From: Argopecten irradians
Lineage: Eukaryota > Mollusca > Bivalvia > Pectinida > Pectinidae
NCBI RefSeq assembly: GCF_041381155.1
Contig: NC_091138.1
Coordinates: 17,609,255 to 17,673,254, forward strand
DNA: 64,000 nt
Reading direction: 5' to 3'
Shown: positions 1 through 9,948 of the stretch, piece by piece
How the letters are laid out: the number at the start of each line of letters is the position of its first letter
Numbering within the stretch: position 1 is the first letter of the stretch
Translations under genes and position numbers: made by a program
The notes under the pieces: generated by a model
Databases searched by the model: none
What the model was told of the DNA's origin: nothing
What the model saw: the letters and a program-made list of their open reading frames with translations, nothing else

Positions 1-1215
1 AGCATTTTTGTATTCGATGTAGTTCTTTTTACATTGATCTGAAAACCAGGGTTTGTCTTCTTTATCATTTCAGTATTTCCTTTGCCCATCATTTGGCAAA
101 AACTTTTTACAGATTTTACGTCACAATTTGGCAAGACGACTTCACTAATCATACCAGAAAAGATGTCAATACAGTTATCAACATCCTCTTTAGAGTTAAA
201 AGACATATTACAAACTTCATGTAAATTTGCTACTATATCTAACAAACCATCTGCTATAACGTGATTATTTTCAATGTTCCATTTGATATTTCTGAAAACT
301 TTCCCAGAATAGGGTTTAACATTATCTTTTGCAACAGTATCTTTACCAACTGAAAGACTGCAATCAATCTTAAAAGAGATTGGAGAATGATCTGACAAAG
401 TATTAAATTCACCTGAGGTAAACGATCGTATGGACGACATACATCCACAATCTACTAGTAGGTAATCAATTAGACTTGCTCCATTAGTGGTAAAAAATGT
501 AAAATTTCCTTGTTTATCATCCTGATGGCGGCCATTTACAATGCGCATGCCCGCAGACTTACATAAGGCGATCAGTTTTCTACCAAATGAGTTTATAGTT
601 TTGTCCATATTGTTACGCTCTTCTATATCATTATCATTATCGTAGTTCAAATTGTTTGTATTTTCTAACCTACCTAATCCGTCGTTAACAATATAATCTG
701 TTCGCAAACCCGTTCGGGCGTTAAGATCACCCATGACAAAAACGTTACCATTTGTTTTGTAACTCGCTATAGACTCTTCAAGTTGATGGAATAGATCTAT
801 TTCCCGATTCTGATAAAAAAAACACTGTTTTCTGGAGGGAAGTAGCAAAAACATAGGTAAAATGGCTCAGGTAAGGCTTTGAATTTTAACCAAAAAATAC
901 AATCATTCAATTTTTCGACAATCTGTATGTTTGGACAATATTTGATTTTATAGAAAATAACCACACCGCCTCCTTTACCCGTGGTTCTTGGAAAAATATG
1001 AGAAAAATAACCAGGTAATGATATGACATCATTGCTGGAAATCCAGCATTCAGATAAACAAATAATATCATGCTTATACACAATTTTAAGAAAATCATTA
1101 TCTTTCAATTTGTAACCGAGTCCTTTACCAATGTTCCATGAAAGGATTGATAACTCATCACTCTCCTCTGGATCCTATCTGTTGTCTTGTTGTCCGTGTG
1201 TGTGACGCCGTTGGT
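1..1215 (-). pseudogene. LINE endonuclease domain fragment (AP-endonuclease type), frameshifted and cut by window edge
   Basis: Reading the minus strand from about 1215 downward gives an apurinic-endonuclease-like domain of a non-LTR retrotransposon. In order I see LSILSWNIGKGLG (start of the fold), DIICLSECWISSND, GKGGGVVIFY, then after a frame change near 820 (a run of A/T) VMGDLNARTGLRTD, SLIDYLLVD and SDHSPISFKID, and finally KPWFSDQC at the window edge, the linker that precedes reverse transcriptase in CR1/L2-like elements. The D-N and SDH motifs are the expected catalytic residues of this fold. At least one frameshift and one in-frame stop (around base 70) make it non-functional. The RT part, if present, lies left of base 1. 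The family-level call is secure; the clade (CR1/L2/Jockey) is not. Confidence 0.85.
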
Positions 1216-1735
1216 GCCATGGCCTTTGGTTTCCTCTGTCAATGTTTTGCTCCGGGTATGTTGCATGGTTAAGATTCTGGTGACTATGCAATACTTTCCT
1301 AGGCGAAACATGGCCATTCTGTCTGTCCGATGCCACATGTCGATTGGTGGAGGGAGGGGGTTGGTTACTTCCATTTCCGGTGGAAGTAGTGGGCCTGTCG
1401 TTTCCAGATCTGTTTGTTGTTGTGTATGTCTTGTTATGTTGTGAGTAATTGGTGCTGAGTCCTTCGTGGCCATTTTTGGGCGGATGATGTTCAATGTACT
1501 GTCTACCATTGATGTATAGTCTGTATAGTAATTAGAGACTATGCCAGAATATAGAAGTTATAAATGGTAGCGAGTACAAATGTACAATTATCTAAATTGA
1601 TAGTAAACTCTCTGTTATAATATATGACTTGTCTTTTTATAAAGAAACAACAAAGTGATTACTAAGATGCAATAGCAACAATCGCGACAACAGAATAAAG
1701 ATAATAGTAACTCTGTATATTTAGTTAGTAGTTTA

Positions 1736-2360
1736 TAGAAATTGATCAATATGCATCAATTTCCCTTTTACAAGATTTCAACCCAAATATCTTGTAATAG
1801 ATATACATGTACAAGAGAACCCTAGTCTCTTGTATTAACACATGTAATTATCTACAATTATTTATTGAAATTGAGCAATGCATCAATTTCCCTATTACAA
1901 GTTTCACAATTCCAAATATCTTGTAATAGAAATACTCAAGGCTTTTAAACCACTGTGTTTGTAATGAACAAAAGTAATTATAGAAATTGATCAAGTAATC
2001 AAGTGCCTAGTGTACTCTATATATCCTATACAAATATTATAGAATTTAAGAATAATTTATAGAAATTGATCAAGTAATAATCAATTTCACTATTACAAGA
2101 TTAACTATATCTTGTAATAGAAATACAAGAGTACACTAGACTCTTGTATTATCCTAAGTACAATTTATAGAATTTAAGAATAATTTATAGAAATTGATCA
2201 AGTAATAATCAATCTCACTATTACAAGATTAACTATATCTTGTAATATAGAGATACAAGAGTACACTAGACTCTTGTACCTCAGTACAAATTATTTATGG
2301 AAATTGATCAAGTTATCAATCCTCTATTACAAGATTCGTCTCTAAATATCTTGTAATTAT
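1736..2360. repeat. Degenerate ~100-130 bp tandem repeat with internal palindromes
   Basis: About five diverged units each contain TTTATAGAAATTGATCAAGT, then CTATTACAAGATT followed closely by ATATCTTGTAATAG (an inverted pair), then a second inverted pair around TACAAGAG...CTCTTGTA. Each unit could therefore fold into two small hairpins. The array lies just upstream of the minus-strand LINE endonuclease fragment, so it could be leftover 5' region of that element, but I cannot show this. No coding potential is seen. Confidence 0.7.
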
Positions 2361-3294
2361 CCCTATTGAACAATAGACGATATGTATATAAGTTATGCCA
2401 ACTTTCCTATAATCTATATAAGGGAGATAACTCCTGTAGGCCTATCTACTAATGTGTCATGATGAGAACCAAAATGGCGCAAGAATACTTATCCGATGCC
2501 GGGAGGAGACGTTAAAAATCACAATAATCGCTCCGCCTTATATACCCCTCGGGCGTCCACATTTCCTTATGTGGAAAAAGTGGAGGCAATGTGGAGGCAA
2601 AGTGGAGGCCCTCCAGACTGTTTACAACAATAACAGTCGTACATTGCCGACGTCACAATATAGTGCCAAAAATGAAAGCACAAAGAAAATGTTATACATA
2701 GCGTAAACCAACTGTTTATCGACTGAAAAATGTTCTGTAAATACAAAAAATATAGTTACAAGTATCTGATTCCGTTTCCGAGCCGTATTTAAAAATGTAC
2801 ACAAAAACCAGCCGGAACGTCAGCGTCAACAGTTTCACCGTGAAAGCAGTAGGCCTACAACTGCTTGGACACATTTTGATGAATAGTATTGTTATTGTCT
2901 TAACGATCACTGAATTAAATCATAAGATTGATCATGGAGCTTACATAGACAAAATACCTAATTCAAATTCTGACCGCCTGCTTAGTCACGATCCAATATG
3001 GCGGCTATCGTAGCCAGTGACACACTACTTGCCAACAGACTATTTCACATACAATCTATTATCACATACATTTACCATCTGGTAGCATGGTCAGTTAGAT
3101 AAAAACATTGCCATTTGCCATGTACTGCTAATAATATACAATTCAACCGTTATTACACGTTTACTCCATGTAAACACACCAGGGGCACAGTTCAGTTGCA
3201 TAAACACACAACAGCTGATCGTCAGTCAGCTGATCTCAAATGAACATTCGTTACATTATTAAACAATGATACACTGCTTATTGGAAACGTGTAC
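2361..3294. other. No gene recognised
   Basis: Unique-looking AT-rich sequence. Short open frames exist but none has recognisable motifs, splice signals in a consistent arrangement, or unusual composition. Confidence 0.5.
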
Positions 3295-3440
3295 AGAATT
3301 AATTATTTTTAATATTTTTATCTTAAAGTACGATTAAAAGCTCAAACTTTTCAATGGTGGTAATAATGTAAGTGGGTAACTTTTATAATTGAAGAAAAAT
3401 ACTAATTCGTCTGCTCCTGTTTTTATTGATACAAATGCTA
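3295..3440 (-). repeat. Dispersed repeat family A, copy 1
   Basis: The block containing AAGCTCAAACTTTTCAATGG and TGAAGAAAAATACTAATTCG is the reverse complement of the block at about 28915-29075, which carries the same landmarks with scattered substitutions. The two copies are in opposite orientation about 25 kb apart. No coding capacity is seen. Confidence 0.75.
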
Positions 3441-4009
3441 TTTGTGAGCATCTTTAAATTTAATTTAATGTATTTATTTAAAAGGAAAAGCACAATTTAT
3501 ACTTGTCACACTAAAATGTATATATGAAATATGACTACAGTCATTATTATCAGTATAGGCATCATCATTAGTTAAGAGATCTTGTGTCCAACATACAGTG
3601 ATTATATCAAGCAATAATTAATGAAATTTTTCATCCTCTTCGGTGTTACACAGAAAAATCTCTTCCCAGGTGGTAAAATTTGTGAGGCTGTACACCGAGT
3701 GTTTGGCAGGACTGAGATTTCTTGTCGTACAGCACAGGGCGTGAAAGATTTTTTTCTCTTGCCCTGTGCGCCACGTCGTTATCACTGATAATATCGTGTC
3801 AACAACCATGCAACATCTCGCCATTATCACAATAGCGTTTCCATGCATCAAAAGTTATGACGTCTTCTACAACGCACGTCACGGTTACGTCGCAAGTATT
3901 GTTGACGTCACGTAATTGTCTAGTGCGAGTTATTATACACACCCCTATGTAAGATAGAGTTATCTTTCCTTTAGCAACCATGGCATATCATTGAATTATT
4001 TTATTTCAT
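3441..4009. other. No gene recognised; several ACGTCA-type motifs
   Basis: Non-coding as far as I can see. Around 3855-3915 there are several TGACGT/ACGTCA half or full sites, also seen in the adjacent family B repeat. No supported ORF. Confidence 0.4.
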
Positions 4010-4150
4010 ATGTTACACTCATTTCTATTGCTTAGCTCTTTGAGGTTATTTTTCCATAGACTGTCAAGTATTATGACGTCATGTATACAAAACGGTTTCG
4101 CGGGGAATTTTACAGTTACTAAATTATTGGATGAGATATCACCGCGCCAC
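4010..4150 (+). repeat. Dispersed repeat family B, copy 1, carrying a TGACGTCA site
   Basis: Shares long near-identical stretches with 17037-17175: ACACTCATTTCTATTG, TCTTTGAGGTTATTTTTCCA, TATTATGACGTCAT and TTTCGCGGGGAATTTTA occur in the same order and orientation. The TGACGTCA inside is a consensus cAMP-response element (CREB-type) core, but its use here is unknown. Confidence 0.75.
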
Positions 4151-4439
4151 AGCTCTATTAAGTTACTGTAACAGTACGTCAAATTATGCATAGTTGAGAT
4201 ATCCTTCATTGTTGAGATATGCACAGATATTGCTGTCCGGCGACAACTTACAAAAAGTTGCAGTATGACTGATTTTGCGTTTGTTGATTTAGTGTCGTGC
4301 CCGTGTAAATGTGCGTGTATGTTTTTATAGCACACATATACAATGAATGTATCAAACTTTATATCATGCGATTAACTTTTGAGACGACCCCTGTCAGAGT
4401 TCACATTCACAGCTCATTTTCACATTCGCTCAGTTGGTG

Positions 4440-6128
4440 GAAATGTCTAATTGCGATTCCAACAATAATAATAAATTATTAGTGCTATTATCAGAAACAG
4501 AACAAACAAAGATTCAGTCATATACTCCTCACTGGTGATTTTAACTTTAAAGAAACAGACTAGAGCAATTTATCAACTACACCATCCGACTTCATATTTT
4601 GTAGAGAAAACGTACTTTCCCCAACAAGATACAGAGTAAAAGACAGACAAACTGCTAATTGCTTGGATTTAGTTTTTACCAATGAGGAAGGTATGGTAGA
4701 CAATATTACACATATGCCCGGCCTACGCCGAAGTGACCACTTGTTATTGGTTTTTAATCTGAACTTGTACAGTGATTGTAATCCGCATATTATTGGGAAA
4801 AAAAGACTTCTTCAAAGGAAACTACAATAACATACACAATACTAGCGTTACTATACGGAAAAGGTACCGAGGAATCATGGGAGATTTTCGCTGAAATAAT
4901 ATATTATAATATTAACATTAGTAGAAAATAACATACCAGTGAGCAAAATCACCATGGATCGTCCAAAGAACCGCATTCCTCTAAACGAACAAGCACGCAA
5001 AAACATCAAGAAAAAACAAAGGAAATTGTATAAATATCAACATTGCCATACAACAGAAAATTGGGGACATTATAAAAGAACAAGAAATCATGCAACAACC
5101 TCGATTAGGGCATCTAAATACAAAATCGAACAAAAATATCGCCAGTCAAATAAAGGAGAACCCGAAGCAGGTCTGGAAATATGTAAGGTCTAATACCAAA
5201 ACAAAACAGACTGTAGGGGATTTGGAGATCTTAAATGGCTTAATATATAGTGACAGCAGAGAAAAGGCTGAACTGTTCAACGAATACTTCTGTAGTGTAT
5301 TTACTGTTGAATCTGATACAGATCTACCCCATTTTAATGATAGAAACGTAGACACTCCACTGCTAAACATTAACATCACAAAAGGAAAAAATGAAATCGG
5401 CGATTTCTAAGTTAAAACCAAATTCTTCTACAGGCCCTGAAGTATTCCATCTAAAACTGATAATTGAAACATCCTATAAAATGCTCGAACCTCTTGAAAA
5501 CATTTTTAACAAATCCATCATTGAAGAGAAATTACCATACGGCTGGAAAAATGCCTTGGTAACACCAATTCATAAAAACGGTTCAAAAACAAGAAAAGAA
5601 AACTATCGTCCGATAAGTCTGAATTATGTTCCTTGCAAGATATTACAACGAATTATTAAAGACGAAGTAAGAAACGCATATGGAACAGAATGGCCTTTTT
5701 TCAACCTGCCAACATGGATTCACAAAAGGGAAGTCATGTGTAACTCAACTTATTGAAGTTGTTGACTATGTCACGTCAGAAATGGAAAAAAGGAACAACG
5801 TTGACGTCATTTACCTCGACTTAAGCAAAGCCTTTGACCGAGTACCACATGGTCGATTACTACTTAAGATGGAAAAATATGGTATAAAACGAAAATTTCT
5901 AGGATTGACAAAAGATTTTTTGAAGGGTATGAAGCAACGGGTTTGTATGAACGGCGCACTGTCTGTTCTACGTGACGTCACAAGCGGCGTCCCACAGGGA
6001 GCGTCCTTGGGCCAATTTAATCAAATGTAGTTCGGAAAAAGATCTTGGCGTTAGAACCTCATCTCTTTAGTCATGTGAATAATTCAGTCTCTAAAGCCAA
6101 CCGAATTACAGGATTGATATTCAAAACG
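4440..6128 (+). pseudogene. CR1/L2-like LINE copy 1, 5' segment (endonuclease tail and partial reverse transcriptase), decayed
   Basis: From about 4530 the plus strand reads TGDFNFKETD (endonuclease), then LDLVFTNEEGMVDNITHM and RRSDHLLLVFNL (the SDH motif), then in shifting frames a reverse transcriptase: NYRPISLNYVPCKILQR, HGFTKGKSCVTQL, VIYLDLSKAFDRVPHG and TSGVPQGASLG. Directly after SLG (about 6010) the sequence jumps to SSEKDLGV, a motif that in the intact copy at 6378-8609 lies more than 100 residues further on. The catalytic FADD block has thus been lost by internal deletion. Several frameshifts and stops are present. The element is interrupted at about 6128 and resumes at 9236, so both pieces belong to one older insertion. 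Confidence 0.85.
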
Positions 6129-6334
6129 TTAGCTACACTGTAAACTTTTGAGTGTTAAGTTACACCAAAAAAGGTGGCACCATAGCTGCCTCCTTTTAAT
6201 TTAGGTGTAACGTTACACCAAATTTTTAGGTTACACAACTGGTGTAAAACCACTTCAAGTTAGGAGTTGGTGTAAAGTAACATCACTATGGTGTAAGGTT
6301 ACACTTTCAAGCTATGATTTGGTGTAAAGTAACA
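6129..6334. repeat. GGTGTAA/TTACACC palindromic array, left part
   Basis: Dense with GGTGTAA and its complement TTACACC, including the near-palindrome GGTGTAACGTTACACC. The same motif array continues at 8940-9235 on the far side of the younger LINE, so the two blocks look like one foldback-type element split by that LINE. No ORF. Confidence 0.75.
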
Positions 6335-8935
6335 GACTCCATCTACTTTAGACCTCATTTTTACCAACGAAGAAGAAATGATACGAGACATATCCTATGA
6401 ATCAGGACTGGGGAAAAGTGACCATCTAAGTCTCCAGTTTAGACTTTATTGTTACAAGGAAACACCTCTAGAGTACCAAACTTCAACTCATCGAAATTTC
6501 TTCAAGGGTCAGTACACAGAGATAAAAAGTAACCTAGCCAAGATAGACTGTCATCGCTTAGACTCAATCCAAGATGTTGATGTAGCTTGGAATTTTCTTA
6601 CTGTTCATTTTAACAACATTATAGAGAAATTTATACCAGTGAGTAAGGGGAGAAACACCAACAAACCTCAAAACCGTGAATTGAGTCACGAGGCCAAGTC
6701 AGCCATCCGAGCTAAAAACCGTCGCTGGATTAAATACTTACATTGTAAGACAGAAGATAACTTCATACTTTACAAATCTGCCAGAAACATTGCTACAAAA
6801 CAAATTCGATCCTCTAAATACAACTACGAAAAGGACCTTGCCGGGAAGATCAAAACAAACCCAAAACTATTCTGGTCTCATGTCAAATCCAAATCCAGAG
6901 TTAAATCAACCATAGGAGAAATAAAAAAACCAAATGGCGAACTATCAACCAACAACAAGGAAACAGCTGATACATTAAACAACTACTTTGCAAGTGTATT
7001 TGTCAAAGACCAAGATGTCGAATTACCTCCCTTTCCCCGAAGACATCAACAAGACGACATAGTCAACATAGATATTACAGAAGAAAAGGTACTAAAAGCC
7101 ATTAAGAATATTAACCCTAACAAGTCTCCTGGCCCTGACAACATTCACCCAAAGTTTATAACCGAAGCAGCAGAAGAACTAAAAGGACCTTTGAAAATTA
7201 TTTTTAAGAAGTCCCTACAAAACTGTAAATTACCATCAGCATGGAAAGAAGCCATAGTCACTCCATTATTCAAAAAGGGAGCAAAAAACGATCCTAGCAA
7301 TTACAGACCAATTAGCCTAACATCAGTCCCATCAAAAATCATGCAACGGATAGTGAGGGATGAAATTGTAGCTTATATGGATATCAACAACCTATTTACT
7401 CCTCATCAACATGGCTTCAGATCTGGAAAATCGTGTGTCACTCAGTTACTAGAATCCATGGAAAACTGGACCAGAAGCATAGATTCAGGAAAAAGTGTTG
7501 ATGTCATTTATCTGGACTTTAGCAAGGCTTTCGACAAAGTCTCGCACAAATTCCTCCTCCATAAATTAAAACAGTACGGAATCAACGGTAAACTGTTGGG
7601 ATGGATCAAAGCCTTTCTCGACAACATGACACAACGAGTAACGGTAAATGGAGCAACATCAGAACCCCATCCAGTTACAAGTGGAGTACCGCAGGGGAGT
7701 GTACTAGGACCAATCCTCTTCTTGATCTATGTCAATGACATGCCAGACATGCTAAACTGTACAATTAAACTTTTTGCTGACGACACAAAGTTATACTCCA
7801 AGATCAACAATATGGATGATAGACAAAACCTGCAGCACAACATAGACCAAATGTGTAGATGGACACAGATCTGGCTAATGAAACTTAATACATCCAAATG
7901 TAAATACCTGGAGATAGGCAGATCTCAAGGAAACCATGTTTATACTATTAGTCAAGATGGCATCGCAACACCAGTACAAAAAGTAGAGTCGGAAAAGGAC
8001 TTAGGAGTGAACATTCACCAAAACCTGCAGTTCTCAATTCATGCCAACTCGTCAAGCTCAAAGGCCAACAAAATCATCGGTTTAATGTTTAGATCATTCT
8101 CATATATGAGCCCTCAAATGTTCCTGGCACTGTATAAATCACTTATTCGTCCAATTGTGGAATACGCAACACCAGTATCCTCACCACACCTGTTCAGAGA
8201 CATGACCGTCATTGAAAATGTACAAAGACGAGCAACAAAAAGGATACCGTGTTTAAAACATCTATCCTACCAAGATCGCTTAAAGAGTCTAAGTCTACCA
8301 ACACTTCAATATCGTAGAGAGCGTGCAGATATCATCCAAACCTACAAAATTCTAAATCATTTGGACATACTGAACGTTGAGTCACAATTCGATGAAATTG
8401 GACGAACTTCAACAAAGGGGCACTCCAGAAAACTATATAAAAGGCAATTCAGACTGGGAAAATCAGGCCACTTCTTCAGCAACAGAGTTATCAACATCTG
8501 GAATTCTCTACCAGAGGAAGTGGTGTGTTCACCATCTCTAAACACCTTCAAGTCAAGACTCAATAAGTACTGGAAAAACCACCCAGCAAAATTTCAACCA
8601 TCTTTCTGACAAAATTGTATAAATCGGGGTGAAAAAATTACTCACAGGAATGGACAGCAAACCCTGTGATATTCTAAACCCATGGAAACTTTTTAATCAG
8701 TGTCTGGCACTTACATATATGTGTCGGTATCTCATTACTATGATATTAAGTAACATTGTGTATATATATATCTCCTGTTCCCCTAACAACGGAAAAGGAT
8801 TTCAACATTAATGAAATGACTGTATATACATTATTTTAAGCAACCGGAAGTGCATAGTACGCGTTAGGAGTACACAATGTCATTGTTTGAAGAAACTTTA
8901 ATACAACTCCACAAGCTAGTCTTAGCTTACCAATG
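6335..8935 (+). mobile_element. 5'-truncated CR1/L2-like LINE copy 2, inserted in the palindromic array
   Basis: Begins abruptly in the endonuclease domain (STLDLIFTNEEE frame opens at about 6335), contains a long intact RT ORF and a 3' non-coding tail after 8609. The palindromic array sits on both sides. A 5' truncation followed by an intact 3' end is what target-primed reverse transcription leaves. The exact 3' end is not resolved; no long poly-A or clear target-site duplication is seen, consistent with CR1/L2-type elements that end in short repeats. Confidence 0.75.
6378..8609 (+). CDS. LINE ORF2 C-terminal part: endonuclease tail plus complete reverse transcriptase
   Basis: Open for 743 codons. 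Residues 1-30 are the end of the endonuclease (GLGKSDHLSLQF with the SDH motif). Reverse transcriptase follows: NYRPISLTSVPSKIMQR near 310, HGFRSGKSCVTQL near 345, VIYLDFSKAFDKV near 377, TSGVPQGSVLGPILFLIYV near 433, and the catalytic FADDTKLY near 465. The thumb and C-terminal region carries EKDLGVNI, a ...ENVQRRATKRI motif and NIWNSLPEEVV, typical of CR1/Jockey-like proteins. No in-frame stop, so the copy is young, although it lacks most of the endonuclease and could not move on its own. The first Met is only the first ATG in an open frame that extends upstream to about 6335, not a natural start. Confidence 0.9.
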   Translation: MIRDISYESGLGKSDHLSLQFRLYCYKETPLEYQTSTHRNFFKGQYTEIKSNLAKIDCHRLDSIQDVDVAWNFLTVHFNNIIEKFIPVSKGRNTNKPQNRELSHEAKSAIRAKNRRWIKYLHCKTEDNFILYKSARNIATKQIRSSKYNYEKDLAGKIKTNPKLFWSHVKSKSRVKSTIGEIKKPNGELSTNNKETADTLNNYFASVFVKDQDVELPPFPRRHQQDDIVNIDITEEKVLKAIKNINPNKSPGPDNIHPKFITEAAEELKGPLKIIFKKSLQNCKLPSAWKEAIVTPLFKKGAKNDPSNYRPISLTSVPSKIMQRIVRDEIVAYMDINNLFTPHQHGFRSGKSCVTQLLESMENWTRSIDSGKSVDVIYLDFSKAFDKVSHKFLLHKLKQYGINGKLLGWIKAFLDNMTQRVTVNGATSEPHPVTSGVPQGSVLGPILFLIYVNDMPDMLNCTIKLFADDTKLYSKINNMDDRQNLQHNIDQMCRWTQIWLMKLNTSKCKYLEIGRSQGNHVYTISQDGIATPVQKVESEKDLGVNIHQNLQFSIHANSSSSKANKIIGLMFRSFSYMSPQMFLALYKSLIRPIVEYATPVSSPHLFRDMTVIENVQRRATKRIPCLKHLSYQDRLKSLSLPTLQYRRERADIIQTYKILNHLDILNVESQFDEIGRTSTKGHSRKLYKRQFRLGKSGHFFSNRVINIWNSLPEEVVCSPSLNTFKSRLNKYWKNHPAKFQPSF

Positions 8936-8939
8936 ATGT

Positions 8940-9235
8940 CAACTGAGCGAATACTGAGCGAACACTACTGTGGTGTAAGGTTACCCTTTCAAACGAAGAC
9001 ACCATTCCCAGCGTAAAGTTAATCCAAACACTGCTCCTTTGGTGTAACTTCAATCCAAAGTTGGTGTAAGTGTGCAATGTTACACCAAAATGGTGTAACT
9101 TTACACAAAATTCTCACTTGAAAGTGTAACGTTACACCCCGGTGGTGTTACTTTACTCCAACTTTTCACTTGAAAGGGTAACCCTACACAACAGCGGCGG
9201 TACTTTACACCGGATCTCCGTTTGAAGTGTTACCT
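8940..9235. repeat. GGTGTAA/TTACACC palindromic array, right part
   Basis: Continuation of the 6129-6334 array: repeated GGTGTAA...TTACACC in both orientations (for example GTGTAACGTTACACC near 9125). Its right end, reverse-complemented, resembles the left end of the 6129 block, as expected of a foldback element with inverted ends. Confidence 0.7.
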
Positions 9236-9569
9236 TACCAAGAGACGAGCTACAAAAAGAGTGAAAGGTATAAATAACCTGACGTATGGACAACATCTCA
9301 GATCACTAGGAATACACAGTCTTCAGTACAGACGGAAACGAGCAGATATTGTCTACAAAATAATCAATGATATCGATATTATGGATAAGGGCAAGCTCTT
9401 TACAATGTCTCCCGTTACTGTCACCAGATGGCACTCAAAAAACATTCTGAAGCGCAGTGCTAGATTGAATGTCACTAAAAACAAATTCAACAGTAGAATT
9501 GTGGATACATGGAACAGTCTACCTGAAAATGTGGTATCAGTCACGCCTAAACAAGCACTGGCACAATGA
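9236..9569 (+). pseudogene. LINE copy 1, 3' segment
   Basis: Reads KRRATKRVKGINNLTYGQ, LGIHSLQYRRKRADIVYKII and VDTWNSLPENVVSVTP, matching the C-terminus of the 743-residue ORF of copy 2 (RRATKRI..., LQYRRERADIIQTYKIL, NIWNSLPEEVV). It picks up where the decayed copy 1 breaks off at about 6128, apart from a gap of about 45 residues. This supports one old LINE split by the palindromic array. Confidence 0.8.
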
Positions 9570-9948
9570 GCCATCTATATTTACTCCCACATGTTTTTAA
9601 TGTTACTTGATTGGTCATCGACTGTATACAAGGATACGCCTCCAGACACCATAAGAGCTTAAAACGGTGTTAATTTACATAATTACATAATTACATTGTG
9701 GTATTCTGCTGACCATTTGTAATGCCGATCAAAGTTCTTAAACAGTTCAGATCGTAGTCCGGATTGTACGACTTACGAACATGCCCTTAAAATCGATATA
9801 TTGCTGTCGTACCCAGTACCGTAGTTAATTGTTGTTTAGATCTATTTATAAGCACATGTGTATAGTACAAACGGAGCTACTCGACTGTAACGGCTGTGGT
9901 TATGTAAATCTGTTAGTAATGGTGATTGTACTGGACAGTGTTGTAAAC
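9570..9948 (+). promoter_or_regulatory. Presumed P450 upstream region with a TATA-like box at 9843-9850
   Basis: No ORF with known motifs upstream of the P450 start. TATTTATA at 9843-9850 is a plausible TATA box about 100 bp before the chosen ATG, allowing a short 5' UTR. An in-frame upstream ATG at 9829 exists, but that extension has no P450-like character. Position only; no direct evidence of transcription. Confidence 0.3.

Noticed and set aside
9829..9948. Upstream Met at 9829 as P450 start
   Set aside because: The added 40 residues have no anchor or hinge character, while the Met at 9949 directly starts a typical P450 membrane anchor.
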